DNA of 8,313 bases from Halomonas sp. Lineage in GTDB: Bacteria > Pseudomonadota > Gammaproteobacteria > Pseudomonadales > Halomonadaceae. The notes below the pieces were generated by a model that was not told where the DNA came from, ran no database searches, and saw nothing but the letters and a program-made list of their open reading frames with translations. The stretch lies in NCBI GenBank assembly GCA_003560175.1, contig PWIZ01000236.1, positions 1 to 8,313 on the forward strand, given 5' to 3'. Positions 1 through 6,752 of the stretch are shown here, one piece after another; positions within the stretch are counted from its first letter, which is position 1; every line of letters starts with the position of its first letter. A program made the translations under genes and the position numbers.

Positions 1-1438
1 AGGTGGCCAGCAGGATGGCGCCGCCCATGGAGATCCGCGCCGCCAGCATCTCGCCCTTCTCGGAGATCTTGGGGTTGATCATGGTCTTGATCAGGTCGTG
101 ACTGATGGCCGAGGAGATGGCTAGCAGCAGACCAGCGGCGGTGGAGAGCGCAGCCGCGATACCGCCGGCAGCGATCAGGCCGATGACCCAGGGTGGCAGG
201 TTGGCGATCTCGGGGTTGGCCAGTACCAGAATGTCGTTGTTGACGGTGAGCTCGTTGCCTTCCCACCCCAGGTGTGAGAAGTCGGCGCTGTCGTTGTACA
301 TCTGGATGCGGCCGTCATTGTTCAGATCACGGAACTGAATCAGGCCGGTTTCTGCCCAGGTCACCATCCACTCGGGAATATCCGGGTGGTCGGTCCACTC
401 CTCGGCCGGGGCAAAGCCGGCGGCATCGGTGGTCGTGATCTCGCCGTGTTGGATCGAGGCCTGCAGGGCAGCCTCCTGGTCTTCTACCTGGCCGGCGAGC
501 TCGGGGTAGATGGTGGTGCTCAGGTTGAGGCGCGCCATGGAACCCACGGCCGGTGCAGTCAGGTAGAGCAGGGCGATGAAGACCAGGGCCCAGCCGGCGG
601 ACCAGCGAGCGTCGGCCACCTTCGGCACGGTGAAGAAGCGGATGATGACGTGGGGCAGGCCCGCGGTACCCACCATCAGCGACAGGGTGAACAGCACCAT
701 GTTGAGTTTGTTGTCCACATCGGCCGTGTAGTCCTGGAAGCCTAGCGCCACCACGACCTCGTCGAGCTTCTGCAGCAGCGGCACACCGGATTCGCTGTGG
801 GTGCTGAACATACCGAACATCGGGATCGGGTTGCCGGTCAGCTGGAACGCAATGAACACCGCCGGGATGGTGTAGGCGATGATCAGCACGATGTACTGGG
901 CCACCTGGGTATAGGTGATGCCCTTCATGCCACCGAATACCGCATACAGGAAGACGATGAAGGCCGCGATCCAGATGCCCCAGGTGTTGGAGACCTCGAG
1001 GAAGCGCGAGAAGGCCACGCCGGCGCCGGTCATCTGGCCGATGACGTAGGTCACGGAGGCCACGATCAGACAGATGACGGCCACCAGGCGTGCCGCATTA
1101 CTGTAGAAACGGTCACCGATGAAGTCCGGCACAGTGAACTTGCCGAACTTGCGCAGGTAGGGCGCCAGCAGCATGGCAAGGATCACGTAGCCGCCGGTCC
1201 AGCCCATCAGGAACGAGGAGTTGGCGTAGCCGCCGGAGGCCAGCAGGCCGGCCATGGAGATGAACGACGCCGCGGACATCCAGTCGGCGGCGGTGGCCAT
1301 GCCGTTGGTGATCGGGTGGACGCCGCCGCCCGCTACATAAAAGTCTTTGGTGGAGCCCGCTCGGGCCCAGATGGCGATGCCGATGTAGAGGGCGAAGGAG
1401 GCCCCTACGAACAGTAGGTTGATGGCAAATTGGCTCAT
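1..1438 (-). CDS. Sodium:solute symporter, large subunit (VC_2705-like SSS family), C-terminus off window
   Basis: Inner-membrane Na+-coupled carrier, probably for acetate or another short carboxylate; the substrate is inferred from the family. The 479 visible residues start MSQFAINLLF and are almost all hydrophobic segments. The SSS-type stretch ADWMSAASFISMAG lies near residues 52-64, and the later helix with GIAAALSTAAGLLLA (about 426-440) resembles the Na+-site helix of this superfamily. Between helices, residues about 305-405 form a long polar loop, a hallmark of the VC_2705 subfamily, and it holds an EF-hand-like stretch DLNNDGRIQMYN (371-382). The ATG has a GGGGGAG ribosome site nine bases upstream, inside the end of the small-subunit gene, so the two are probably translationally linked. 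Family members are usually about 100 residues longer; the missing end lies beyond position 1. Resemblance to ActP is real, but the small-subunit partner points to the VC_2705 branch. Confidence 0.9.
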   Translation of the reverse strand, partial: MSQFAINLLFVGASFALYIGIAIWARAGSTKDFYVAGGGVHPITNGMATAADWMSAASFISMAGLLASGGYANSSFLMGWTGGYVILAMLLAPYLRKFGKFTVPDFIGDRFYSNAARLVAVICLIVASVTYVIGQMTGAGVAFSRFLEVSNTWGIWIAAFIVFLYAVFGGMKGITYTQVAQYIVLIIAYTIPAVFIAFQLTGNPIPMFGMFSTHSESGVPLLQKLDEVVVALGFQDYTADVDNKLNMVLFTLSLMVGTAGLPHVIIRFFTVPKVADARWSAGWALVFIALLYLTAPAVGSMARLNLSTTIYPELAGQVEDQEAALQASIQHGEITTTDAAGFAPAEEWTDHPDIPEWMVTWAETGLIQFRDLNNDGRIQMYNDSADFSHLGWEGNELTVNNDILVLANPEIANLPPWVIGLIAAGGIAAALSTAAGLLLAISSAISHDLIKTMINPKISEKGEMLAARISMGGAILLAT

Positions 1439-1444
1439 GCTGGA

Positions 1445-1705
1445 TTACTCCCCCAGACCGAATTTCTGATCGAGCTTGTTCATCTTCCAGGCGTAGAAGA
1501 AGATCAGCGCGATAAAGGTGAGGATGGAGCCCTGCTGGGCGAACCAAAAGCCCAGATCGGTGCCGCCCACGGGAATGCCGGAGAGCAGCGGCCTGAACAG
1601 AATGGCGCATCCGTAGGAGACGAAGGCCCAGACGATCAGGCATCCCGTTATCAGGCGCACGTTCGCCTTCCAGTAGCCGGAGGAATCGGTTTTCTCTTCC
1701 GCCAT
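1445..1705 (-). CDS. DUF4212 symporter small subunit
   Basis: An 86-residue membrane protein with two predicted helices (about 18-38 and 53-73). It has the family hallmarks YWKANVRLI at the start of helix 1, LGFWFAQQGS before helix 2, and YAWKMNKLDQKFG at the end. Such proteins are found beside VC_2705-type sodium:solute symporters and are thought to be their small subunit; the biochemical role is not well defined. I chose the ATG at 1705 because GGAG sits nine bases before it. A GTG five codons earlier (1720) overlaps that ribosome site and has none of its own. Only six bases separate the stop from the large-subunit start, so the two genes form one operon read from the 1706-2150 region. Confidence 0.9.
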   Translation of the reverse strand: MAEEKTDSSGYWKANVRLITGCLIVWAFVSYGCAILFRPLLSGIPVGGTDLGFWFAQQGSILTFIALIFFYAWKMNKLDQKFGLGE

Positions 1706-1755
1706 TGTCGTATTCTCCACTTGTTATTGGTGGGGTGGGAAATTGGGTGGTCTGT

Positions 1756-1858
1756 TGATTGCGGTTCATCAGGGCAATCACATGTCTTTTTTCCGGCCTT
1801 TGCGAGCCCCAAGGGCTCATCCCCGGAGGGAAGAAGGGTGTGGGGCCGGCCCTGCCGG
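1756..1858 (-). other. Possible structured leader of the symporter mRNA (three stem-loops)
   Basis: Three inverted repeats lie in a row. TGATTGC/GCAATCA has seven-base arms at 1756-1762 and 1774-1780. GAGCCC/GGGCTC at 1804-1818 has a three-base loop and is flanked by TCCGG (1792-1796) and CCGGA (1823-1827), which could extend it. CCGGC/GCCGG lies at 1846-1858. If transcription starts near or above 1900, all three would be in the 5' leader of the DUF4212 gene. None is followed by a U-tract on the minus strand, so they do not look like simple terminators. I recognise no known riboswitch. Confidence 0.3.
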
Positions 1859-1939
1859 TACCGAAAAGCATTGTTCTCGTGCGATTGCTCTGCATGATGC
1901 AATGTGGATAGTGGGCAATGAGTGGTGAAAATGAATCCC

Positions 1940-1951
1940 AGACTTTCGTAT
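1940..1951. promoter_or_regulatory. Putative operator copy 1 (AGAC-TTTC-GTAT)
   Basis: First of four related 12-base sites in the divergent region, matching the shared pattern NGAC-NNTN-GTMT. It lies nearest the symporter operon. It overlaps an inverted repeat with six-base arms, TCGTAT (1946-1951) and ATACGA (1962-1967). The partial match ATACGATT at 1962-1969 could be an extra half-site. Confidence 0.4.
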
Positions 1952-1967
1952 CATGAGAAAAATACGA
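1946..1967. repeat. Inverted repeat TCGTAT-N10-ATACGA
   Basis: Six-base perfect arms with centres 16 bases apart, in the most AT-rich part of the divergent region. It shares bases with operator copy 1. The geometry fits a dimeric regulator better than a terminator, but the protein is unknown. Confidence 0.4.
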
Positions 1968-2053
1968 TTTAATAGGCAGGGTGAGATGCCATTTTTATCA
2001 ATGACTTGAAGGAGTGTTGTCGGCTGATTGCCGAGCGGGGGGAAGCCGGATTA

Positions 2054-2065
2054 GGACGATTGTAT
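2054..2065. promoter_or_regulatory. Putative operator copy 2 (GGAC-GATT-GTAT)
   Basis: Second copy of the shared pattern. Its GACGATTGT core is identical to the core of copy 3, which begins 55 bases downstream. Confidence 0.4.
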
Positions 2066-2108
2066 AGGGGGCGGCGAAGCTGGCTTTCTTCCTGTCACCG
2101 CTGGTCTT

Positions 2109-2120
2109 TGACGATTGTCT
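2109..2120. promoter_or_regulatory. Putative operator copy 3 (TGAC-GATT-GTCT)
   Basis: Third copy; eleven of twelve bases fit an AGAC-N4-GTCT palindrome. It lies 27 bases before copy 4, on the side of the DUF294 gene. Confidence 0.45.
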
Positions 2121-2135
2121 AAGGAGTCGGGGGGG

Positions 2136-2147
2136 AGACGTTCGTCT
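2136..2147. promoter_or_regulatory. Putative operator copy 4 (AGAC-GTTC-GTCT)
   Basis: The most symmetric copy: AGAC and GTCT are perfect inverted arms around four bases. A -10-like TATCCT follows at 2175-2180. A start site near 2187 would put this operator's centre about 45 bases upstream, a common place for an activator. The promoter assignment is inference and weak. Confidence 0.45.
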
Positions 2148-2382
2148 AGCTTATATGGGCAATGGAGAGGCTGCTATCCTGACTTATGTCCTTCAGTCAG
2201 TGAAAGGCATCCGGGCTTGCCTTCGCGGCAGACCCCTGAACTCCACAACGAGCATCCAACAATTATCAGGTGGCGGCTCTAAACGCCGTTCCCGTTCCGG
2301 CCCTTTCCTCACCCACCAGTCCGTCCGGGGTGGCTGGGATCAAGCACGCCATGGTCGGAAAGCCGCCCGCGAGGTCAGCACC

Positions 2383-4203
2383 ATGGTCGAGGTCGATCTT
2401 TCCCAACCGCCGTTCACCCTGCTCGACGATGCCGGCCGTGAGCGGATTCGCCAGGGGGTTGACCTGGCTTACTTTGATTGTGACGAGATCGTTCTCGAGA
2501 CGGGCCAGGCCGGCGAGAATCTCTTCCTCATCCACAAGGGTGAGGTGGCAGAAGTCGATCCGACGCTGCCAGCGGCTCGCTCGCGAATCGGCCACTACAC
2601 CCGTGGCGACCTGTTTGGCGCCATCAGCATCCTCAACGGCAAGAGCCGTTACCGTTTTCGGGCCGAGCAGGAGAGTCTCTGTTACCTGCTGCCCAGGGCG
2701 CTGTTCCTCGAACTCTGCAACGACTACCCGCCCTTCGCCGAATTCTTCCGTCAGACTTTGGCCCACAAGGCCCGCCTGTTGATCGAGCAGCGTGCCGAAG
2801 GCGGGGTCACCATGGCCGGCTTCATGCTGGCACGGGTCGATGAGTGTATGCGTGAGCCGCTGATTGTGCCGGCCGCCACGACTATCGCCGAGGCGGTGAC
2901 CACCATCAACGAGCGCCATGCCGACAGCATGCTGGTAGAAGGCGATGTCGGCCCTGGCATGATCACCAAGACAGACCTGCTCAACGCCCTGGTGGTGGAG
3001 GGGCGTGATCGTGACAGTGCCCTGGATGGGCTGGGCCACAGCGAGCTGATCACGGTGGGTCCGGGGCAGTATCTGTTCGAGGCACTGGTGGTGATGACCC
3101 GCCACAAGGTGGAGCGTGTGGTGGTGCTGGAGAAGGAGTCGGTGGTGGGCGTCGTCGAGCTGACCGACGTGCTCAGTTACTTCTCGAGCCGCAGCTACGT
3201 GGTCAGCCTCCAGGTGGAGCAGGCCGATAGCCTGGAGGCGCTGGCTGCCGCCAGCCGTCGCACGCCGGAACTGGTCAAGGCGCTGATGGCCCAGGGGGTC
3301 AAGCTGCGTTTTGCCATGGGCCTGCTGGCGGCGCTCAACGGGCGGATCATGAGCAAAGCCTGGAGCTTTCAGGTCGACGAGCGCTACCACCGAGACAGCT
3401 GCCTGATGGTCATGGGTAGTGAAGGGCGTGGCGAGCAGATCCTCAAGACGGACCAGGACAACGGCCTGATCCTGGCGGATGACCTAGACTGGCCCGACTG
3501 CGGCGAGCAGATGCAGCGCCTCACCGAGACCTTGATCGAACTGGGTTACCCGCCTTGCCCGGGCGACATCATGGTCTCCAACCCCGAGTGGGTCGGTACC
3601 GTGACCCAGTGGCGTGAGCGCATCGCCAGGTGGGCCAGCAAGCGTGACGGTGACAGCCTGATGAAGCTGGCCATCATGCTCGACTCTCACGCGGTGGTAG
3701 GTAACCCGGTGCTGCTCGACCGCGTGCGCGACGAGCTGTTCGAGCGCTGCGCCGGCGACGAGCTGCTGCTCTCCTACTTCGCCCGCACCATTCTGCGCTT
3801 CTCCACCCCGCTGACCCTGTTTGGTTCGCTCAAACGTCCTCAGCACGGCATCGACATCAAGAAGGGTGGCATCTTCCCCATCGTCCATGGAGTCCGAGTG
3901 ATGGCTCTGGAGCGGGGTATCCGTCCCACCTCCACCCTGGAGCGGCTGGATGCCCTGGCGGAGGATGGCCGGTTGGAGCCGCGCTTCGCGGAGGATCTGG
4001 GCGAGGCCCTGTCGCTGTTTACCGAAATGCGGCTCAAGCAGCAGCTCGAACACTTGGACAGCAGCAAAGATGAGCGCAATCCCGACCGCGTGGTGGTTCA
4101 GGAGCTTTCGTCACTGGAGCGTGATCTGCTGCGTGAGGCGCTGCACATCGTCAAGGACTTCAAGCAGCGCCTATCGCACCGCTTTCATCTTGAGTACTCG
4201 TGA
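2383..4203 (+). CDS. cNMP-like / CBS-pair / DUF294 nucleotidyltransferase-like protein
   Basis: A 606-residue soluble protein with four parts. Residues about 10-125 form a cyclic-nucleotide-binding-type fold (GENLFLIHKGEVAEVD, then RGDLFGAISILNG). Residues about 155-270 are a pair of CBS domains. Residues about 300-430 are a DUF294 nucleotidyltransferase-like domain with GSEGRGEQ (345-352) and TDQDN (356-360), whose two Asp fit the metal-binding pair of this fold and of GlnD. The remainder is the DUF294 C-terminal helical domain. The family looks like a sensor or modifying enzyme, but its substrate is not established. I chose ATG 2383 because GAGG lies eight bases upstream and the protein then begins at the usual family N-terminus (VDLSQPPF). 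The frame stays open to 2155, but that extension resembles nothing. The cNMP pocket is degenerate (Ala80 where Glu is expected). The exonuclease gene follows after 48 bases. Confidence 0.88.
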   Translation: MVEVDLSQPPFTLLDDAGRERIRQGVDLAYFDCDEIVLETGQAGENLFLIHKGEVAEVDPTLPAARSRIGHYTRGDLFGAISILNGKSRYRFRAEQESLCYLLPRALFLELCNDYPPFAEFFRQTLAHKARLLIEQRAEGGVTMAGFMLARVDECMREPLIVPAATTIAEAVTTINERHADSMLVEGDVGPGMITKTDLLNALVVEGRDRDSALDGLGHSELITVGPGQYLFEALVVMTRHKVERVVVLEKESVVGVVELTDVLSYFSSRSYVVSLQVEQADSLEALAAASRRTPELVKALMAQGVKLRFAMGLLAALNGRIMSKAWSFQVDERYHRDSCLMVMGSEGRGEQILKTDQDNGLILADDLDWPDCGEQMQRLTETLIELGYPPCPGDIMVSNPEWVGTVTQWRERIARWASKRDGDSLMKLAIMLDSHAVVGNPVLLDRVRDELFERCAGDELLLSYFARTILRFSTPLTLFGSLKRPQHGIDIKKGGIFPIVHGVRVMALERGIRPTSTLERLDALAEDGRLEPRFAEDLGEALSLFTEMRLKQQLEHLDSSKDERNPDRVVVQELSSLERDLLREALHIVKDFKQRLSHRFHLEYS

Positions 4204-4251
4204 CGTTCAGGTGACCCCCGAAGGAACGACAACAATACAAGGAGCCCCATC

Positions 4252-4878
4252 ATGATCAAGGTCCTGCGGCGTGCCGCCGACCGACGACGACACGCCAACG
4301 GTGATTACGCCTGGCTATTTCACCCTTACACGGGTGACGAGATGGTGGTTATCAATACCGAGACCATTGGGTCGAACAGCCGTAGCGCCGAGCTGGCCTC
4401 CATCGCCGCCGTCAAGGTACGTGGCGATCGTGTGCTGACCAGCGAATCCCTGGACCTGCACCTGGCGCGCCCCGTGAGCTCCTCCGGCGAGTCGATTCGT
4501 ATCCATGGCTCGCGTGGCATGGATCTGAGCGGCGGCCTGACCATGACGGATGCCCTGGAGCGCCTGCTCGATTTCGTCGGCAACCGCCCCCTGTTGGGCT
4601 GGCGCCTGGGCTTCGATCTGGCGATCCTCAATCGCGAGCTGCGCCCGCGCTTCGGCTTCGATCTGCCCAACGCCACCATCGATGTGGCCCAGAGCTATCT
4701 GCGCCGCCTGCGCCGTCGCCATCCGGAGGTGGAGACCGCGCCGCGCTTCGAGAAGGTGGCCGAACTGCTGGACGTGCCGCTGATGGGGCGCCATACCGCC
4801 CTGGGGGATGCGGTGACCACGGCCCTGATCTATCTGCGGCTGGAGCACCAGGCCGGTGCCCTGGGGCGCCATTCCTGA
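4252..4878 (+). CDS. DnaQ-like 3'-5' exonuclease with altered motif I
   Basis: A 208-residue protein of the DEDDh (DnaQ/RNase T) exonuclease superfamily. Motif II is seen in LLGWRLGFDLAIL (Asp122) and motif III in GRHTALGDAVTTA (His181, Asp186). Motif I is normally DxE followed by TTG; here it reads VINTETIG, so the first Asp is Asn35 (codon AAT at 4354-4356) while Glu37 remains. That Asp usually holds a catalytic metal, so activity may be weak or lost; this is inference. A basic N-terminus of about 30 residues precedes motif I. The ATG has AAGGAG seven bases upstream. It follows the DUF294 gene by 48 bases with no terminator between, so they are probably one operon. Such exonucleases commonly sit beside DUF294 proteins, which suggests a joint but unknown job rather than replication proofreading. 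Confidence 0.87.
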   Translation: MIKVLRRAADRRRHANGDYAWLFHPYTGDEMVVINTETIGSNSRSAELASIAAVKVRGDRVLTSESLDLHLARPVSSSGESIRIHGSRGMDLSGGLTMTDALERLLDFVGNRPLLGWRLGFDLAILNRELRPRFGFDLPNATIDVAQSYLRRLRRRHPEVETAPRFEKVAELLDVPLMGRHTALGDAVTTALIYLRLEHQAGALGRHS

Positions 4879-4913
4879 AGGGGCGAGGCGTCGTCGCCTG
4901 ACGGCGTTGGCGA

Positions 4914-4922
4914 TGGTAGGAT
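4914..4922 (+). promoter_or_regulatory. Possible extended -10 promoter for ttcA
   Basis: TGG followed by TAGGAT matches an extended -10 (TGnTATAAT) in part. No good -35 lies 16-18 bases upstream. Transcription would begin near 4929, giving ttcA its own start and a leader of about 37 bases. This is a weak call. Confidence 0.25.
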
Positions 4923-4965
4923 GGGCTCCCGTTTTTCTTGCCCGCACTGGCAGCGCTTACCGACC

Positions 4966-5895
4966 ATGCAAGACGCCTTGATATTCGACCCTAGCGATCG
5001 CTCGAAGACTGCCTCCGTGGCGGCCCACGCGGTTCAAGAAGCCCCCTCGCCGACCCTCGATGCCCTGGACCTGCGCGGCAAGCGCGAGTTCAACAAGCTC
5101 AAGAAGCGCCTGCGGCGCCAGGTCGGCAATGCGATCATCGACTACGGCATGATCCATGAGGGCGACCGCGTAATGGTGTGCCTGTCCGGTGGCAAGGACA
5201 GCTACACGATGCTGTCGATCCTGCGCAACCTGCAGCGTAACGCCCCGATCGATTTCTCGCTGGTGGCGGTGAACCTCGACCAGAAGCAGCCGGGCTTTCC
5301 CGAGCACGTGCTGCCGGAGTATCTGGCGTCCGTCGGCGTCGAGTACCACATCCTCGAGCGCGATACCTACTCGGTGGTCAAGGAGAAGACCCCCGAGGGC
5401 AGGACCACCTGCGCGCTCTGTTCGCGACTACGACGCGGCTCTCTGTACGGCTTCGCTGAGGAGATCGGCGCTACCAAGGTCGCCTTGGGTCACCATCGCG
5501 AGGATATCCTCGAGACGCTGTTCCTGAATCTTTTCTTCGCCGGCAGCCTCAAGGCGATGCCACCCAAGCTGCTCGCCGACGACGGCAAGAACATCCTGAT
5601 TCGCCCGCTGGCCTACTGCCGCGAGACCGATATCGCGGAGTATGCGCGGCTAATGGATTTTCCGATCATTCCCTGCAACCTTTGCGGCTCCCAACCCAAC
5701 CTGCAGCGCCAGCTGGCCAAGGAGATGCTCGCCGAGTGGGAGAGTCAGCACCCCGGCCGTCTGGAGAGCATGTTCAAGGCGGTGACCAATGTGGCACCGT
5801 CCCAGCTCGCTGACCGCGAGCTGTTCGACTTCGCCGGGCTGGAGGAGAAGCAGGCACGAATGCAGGCCAGCCGGATCGAGATCCTGAACAAATAG
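4966..5895 (+). CDS. ttcA: tRNA 2-thiocytidine(32) synthetase TtcA
   Basis: Cytoplasmic enzyme that thiolates cytidine 32 of certain tRNAs, using ATP to activate the base and an Fe-S cluster to help deliver sulfur. The 309-residue protein has the PP-loop SGGKDS (74-79) for ATP and two CxxC pairs, CALC (Cys149, Cys152) and CNLC (Cys237, Cys240). [16 protein letters not shown] precedes the PP-loop, as in E. coli TtcA, whose length is nearly the same (311). I chose ATG 4966, which gives the usual short N-terminus before the RxLRRxVG region. An in-frame ATG at 4921 would add 15 residues, but its only upstream purine run abuts the codon. Neither start has a strong ribosome site. The gene converges on anr, with a hairpin between them. 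All catalytic residues are present. Confidence 0.96.
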   Translation: MQDALIFDPSDRSKTASVAAHAVQEAPSPTLDALDLRGKREFNKLKKRLRRQVGNAIIDYGMIHEGDRVMVCLSGGKDSYTMLSILRNLQRNAPIDFSLVAVNLDQKQPGFPEHVLPEYLASVGVEYHILERDTYSVVKEKTPEGRTTCALCSRLRRGSLYGFAEEIGATKVALGHHREDILETLFLNLFFAGSLKAMPPKLLADDGKNILIRPLAYCRETDIAEYARLMDFPIIPCNLCGSQPNLQRQLAKEMLAEWESQHPGRLESMFKAVTNVAPSQLADRELFDFAGLEEKQARMQASRIEILNK

Positions 5896-5909
5896 GTCAG
5901 CAACAAGGC

Positions 5910-5948
5910 CAAGGAGCAAGCTTCAAGGCCCCCTTGGCTTGCTCCTTG
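5910..5948. terminator. Nested stem-loop between convergent ttcA and anr
   Basis: Outer arms CAAGGAGCAAGC (5910-5921) and GCTTGCTCCTTG (5937-5948) pair perfectly. Inside, after a two-base TT bulge, CAAGG (5924-5928) pairs with CCTTG (5932-5936) around CCC. That gives 17 paired bases in about 39. It lies 15 bases after the ttcA stop and 27 bases beyond the anr stop, so it probably ends transcription from both sides. There is no T-run on either strand, so the mechanism (RNA stabiliser, Rho-assisted or intrinsic) is unclear. Confidence 0.65.
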
Positions 5949-5974
5949 AGATCTGGACCGATGCTGGCTTGCAG

Positions 5975-6718
5975 CTATTTAGCCCCTTCTTCCTCGGCGA
6001 CCAGGGTCAGGGACTCCAGATCGAGGATATGCACCTCGCGGCCCGAGACCTCCACCAGGCCTTGGCTCTGAAAGCGGCCGAGAATACGGCTGACGGTCTC
6101 CACGGCCAGCCCCAGGTAGTTGCCGATATCGGCCCGGGACATGGAGAGGCGGAAGCTGTAGGGCGAGTAACCGCGTCGGCGAAAGCGGTCGGACAGACCG
6201 GCGAAGAAGCTGGCCAGGCGCTGGTCGGCGGTCTTGCGCGACAGCAGGCGCATCATGCGGCGGTCTTCACGCAATTCCTTGCTCATGCTTCTGTAGAGCT
6301 GGCCACGCAGCTCGGGCAGTGACTCCGACAGCTGATCCAGGCGGTCGAAGGGAATCTCGCAGACGGTGGTGGTCTCCAGCGCCACCACGGTTCCCGGGTA
6401 GTGTTCCTCGTCGATACCGTCCAGGCCCACCAGTTCGCTGGGCAGATAGAAGTTGGTGAGCTGATCGTCGCCGCTACCCTCGGTGGTGACCTGCTTGAGG
6501 CTGCCCGACCGCACCGCGTAGACGCTGGTGAAGGGACTGTCTTGACGAAACAGGGTCTCGCCCTTCTTGAGCGGCGCGCGCCGGCGGATGATGGCGTCGA
6601 ACTGGTCCATGTCCTGAATTTCGAGTGCCAGCGGCAGGCACAGCGAACTCAGGCTGCAGGTCTGGCAGCGAGTTTCGTGCAGCACAGAGCGTCGCCGCCC
6701 GGTCAGGCTATCAGGCAT
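5975..6718 (-). CDS. anr: Oxygen-responsive regulator Anr/FNR (CRP/FNR family)
   Basis: A 247-residue DNA-binding protein that senses oxygen through a [4Fe-4S] cluster and, when oxygen is low, dimerises and binds TTGAT-N4-ATCAA sites. The cluster cysteines are visible: Cys18, Cys21 and Cys27 in CQTCSLSSLC, plus Cys120 in TTVCEIPF, matching FNR Cys20/23/29/122. The cyclic-nucleotide-like barrel spans about 35-150. The helix-turn-helix is at about 195-220 with VETVSR, giving Glu207, Ser210 and Arg211 in the positions FNR uses to read its site. I chose ATG 6718 because AAGGAGGAGG lies just upstream; an ATG at 6745 precedes that ribosome site. An FNR-like box at 6732-6745 suggests autoregulation. 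The HemN-like gene lies upstream on the same strand. The name could equally be fnr. Confidence 0.95.
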   Translation of the reverse strand: MPDSLTGRRRSVLHETRCQTCSLSSLCLPLALEIQDMDQFDAIIRRRAPLKKGETLFRQDSPFTSVYAVRSGSLKQVTTEGSGDDQLTNFYLPSELVGLDGIDEEHYPGTVVALETTTVCEIPFDRLDQLSESLPELRGQLYRSMSKELREDRRMMRLLSRKTADQRLASFFAGLSDRFRRRGYSPYSFRLSMSRADIGNYLGLAVETVSRILGRFQSQGLVEVSGREVHILDLESLTLVAEEEGAK

Positions 6719-6731
6719 GGCCGCCTCCTCC

Positions 6732-6745
6732 TTGATCATGATCAT
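6732..6745. promoter_or_regulatory. FNR/Anr box at the anr start region
   Basis: TTGAT-CATG-ATCAT matches the consensus TTGAT-N4-ATCAA at nine of ten positions. It abuts the anr ribosome site and would lie at about +2 to +15 of the predicted transcript. That placement suits repression by blocking RNA polymerase. Confidence 0.65.
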
Positions 6746-6752
6746 GGCGGGT

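Larger units (their letters stand above)
1706..2382. other. Divergent intergenic control region
   Basis: These 677 bases separate the minus-strand symporter operon from the plus-strand DUF294 gene. I see no convincing gene here: short open frames lack good ribosome sites and recognisable protein. The segment near 1921-2010 is clearly more AT-rich than the flanking genes, as expected of promoter DNA. The region holds four copies of an imperfect palindrome (1940, 2054, 2109, 2136), an inverted repeat at 1946-1967, and hairpins at 1756-1780, 1792-1827 and 1846-1858 that would lie in the symporter leader RNA. No clean sigma-70 pair stands out for either side, which fits activator-dependent promoters. 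Confidence 0.75.

Noticed and set aside
797..1417. A 206-codon open frame antisense to the symporter
   Set aside because: It is highly charged, His/Gly-rich and motif-free, while the minus strand encodes a clear membrane transporter.
1706..1720. GTG at 1720 as the start of the DUF4212 protein
   Set aside because: It overlaps the GGAG ribosome site that serves ATG 1705.
1988..2001. TTGATAAAAATGGC (minus strand) as an FNR box or -35 for the symporter operon
   Set aside because: Only the first FNR half-site matches. As a -35, the best -10 (TATTAA) is 21 bases away, which is too far.
2155..2382. An in-frame 76-residue N-terminal extension of the DUF294 protein
   Set aside because: It has no recognisable sequence, overlaps the probable leader, and ATG 2383 has a well-spaced GAGG and the family's usual N-terminus.
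2266..3390. A 374-codon open frame antisense to the DUF294 gene
   Set aside because: It is rich in His, Gln and Gly, as expected of a shadow frame in GC-rich coding DNA, and the plus-strand frame encodes clear domains.
4886..4899. Hairpin AGGCG-TCGT-CGCCT after the exonuclease gene as a terminator
   Set aside because: The stem is only five bases, there is no T-run, and competing pairings exist. It is too weak to call.
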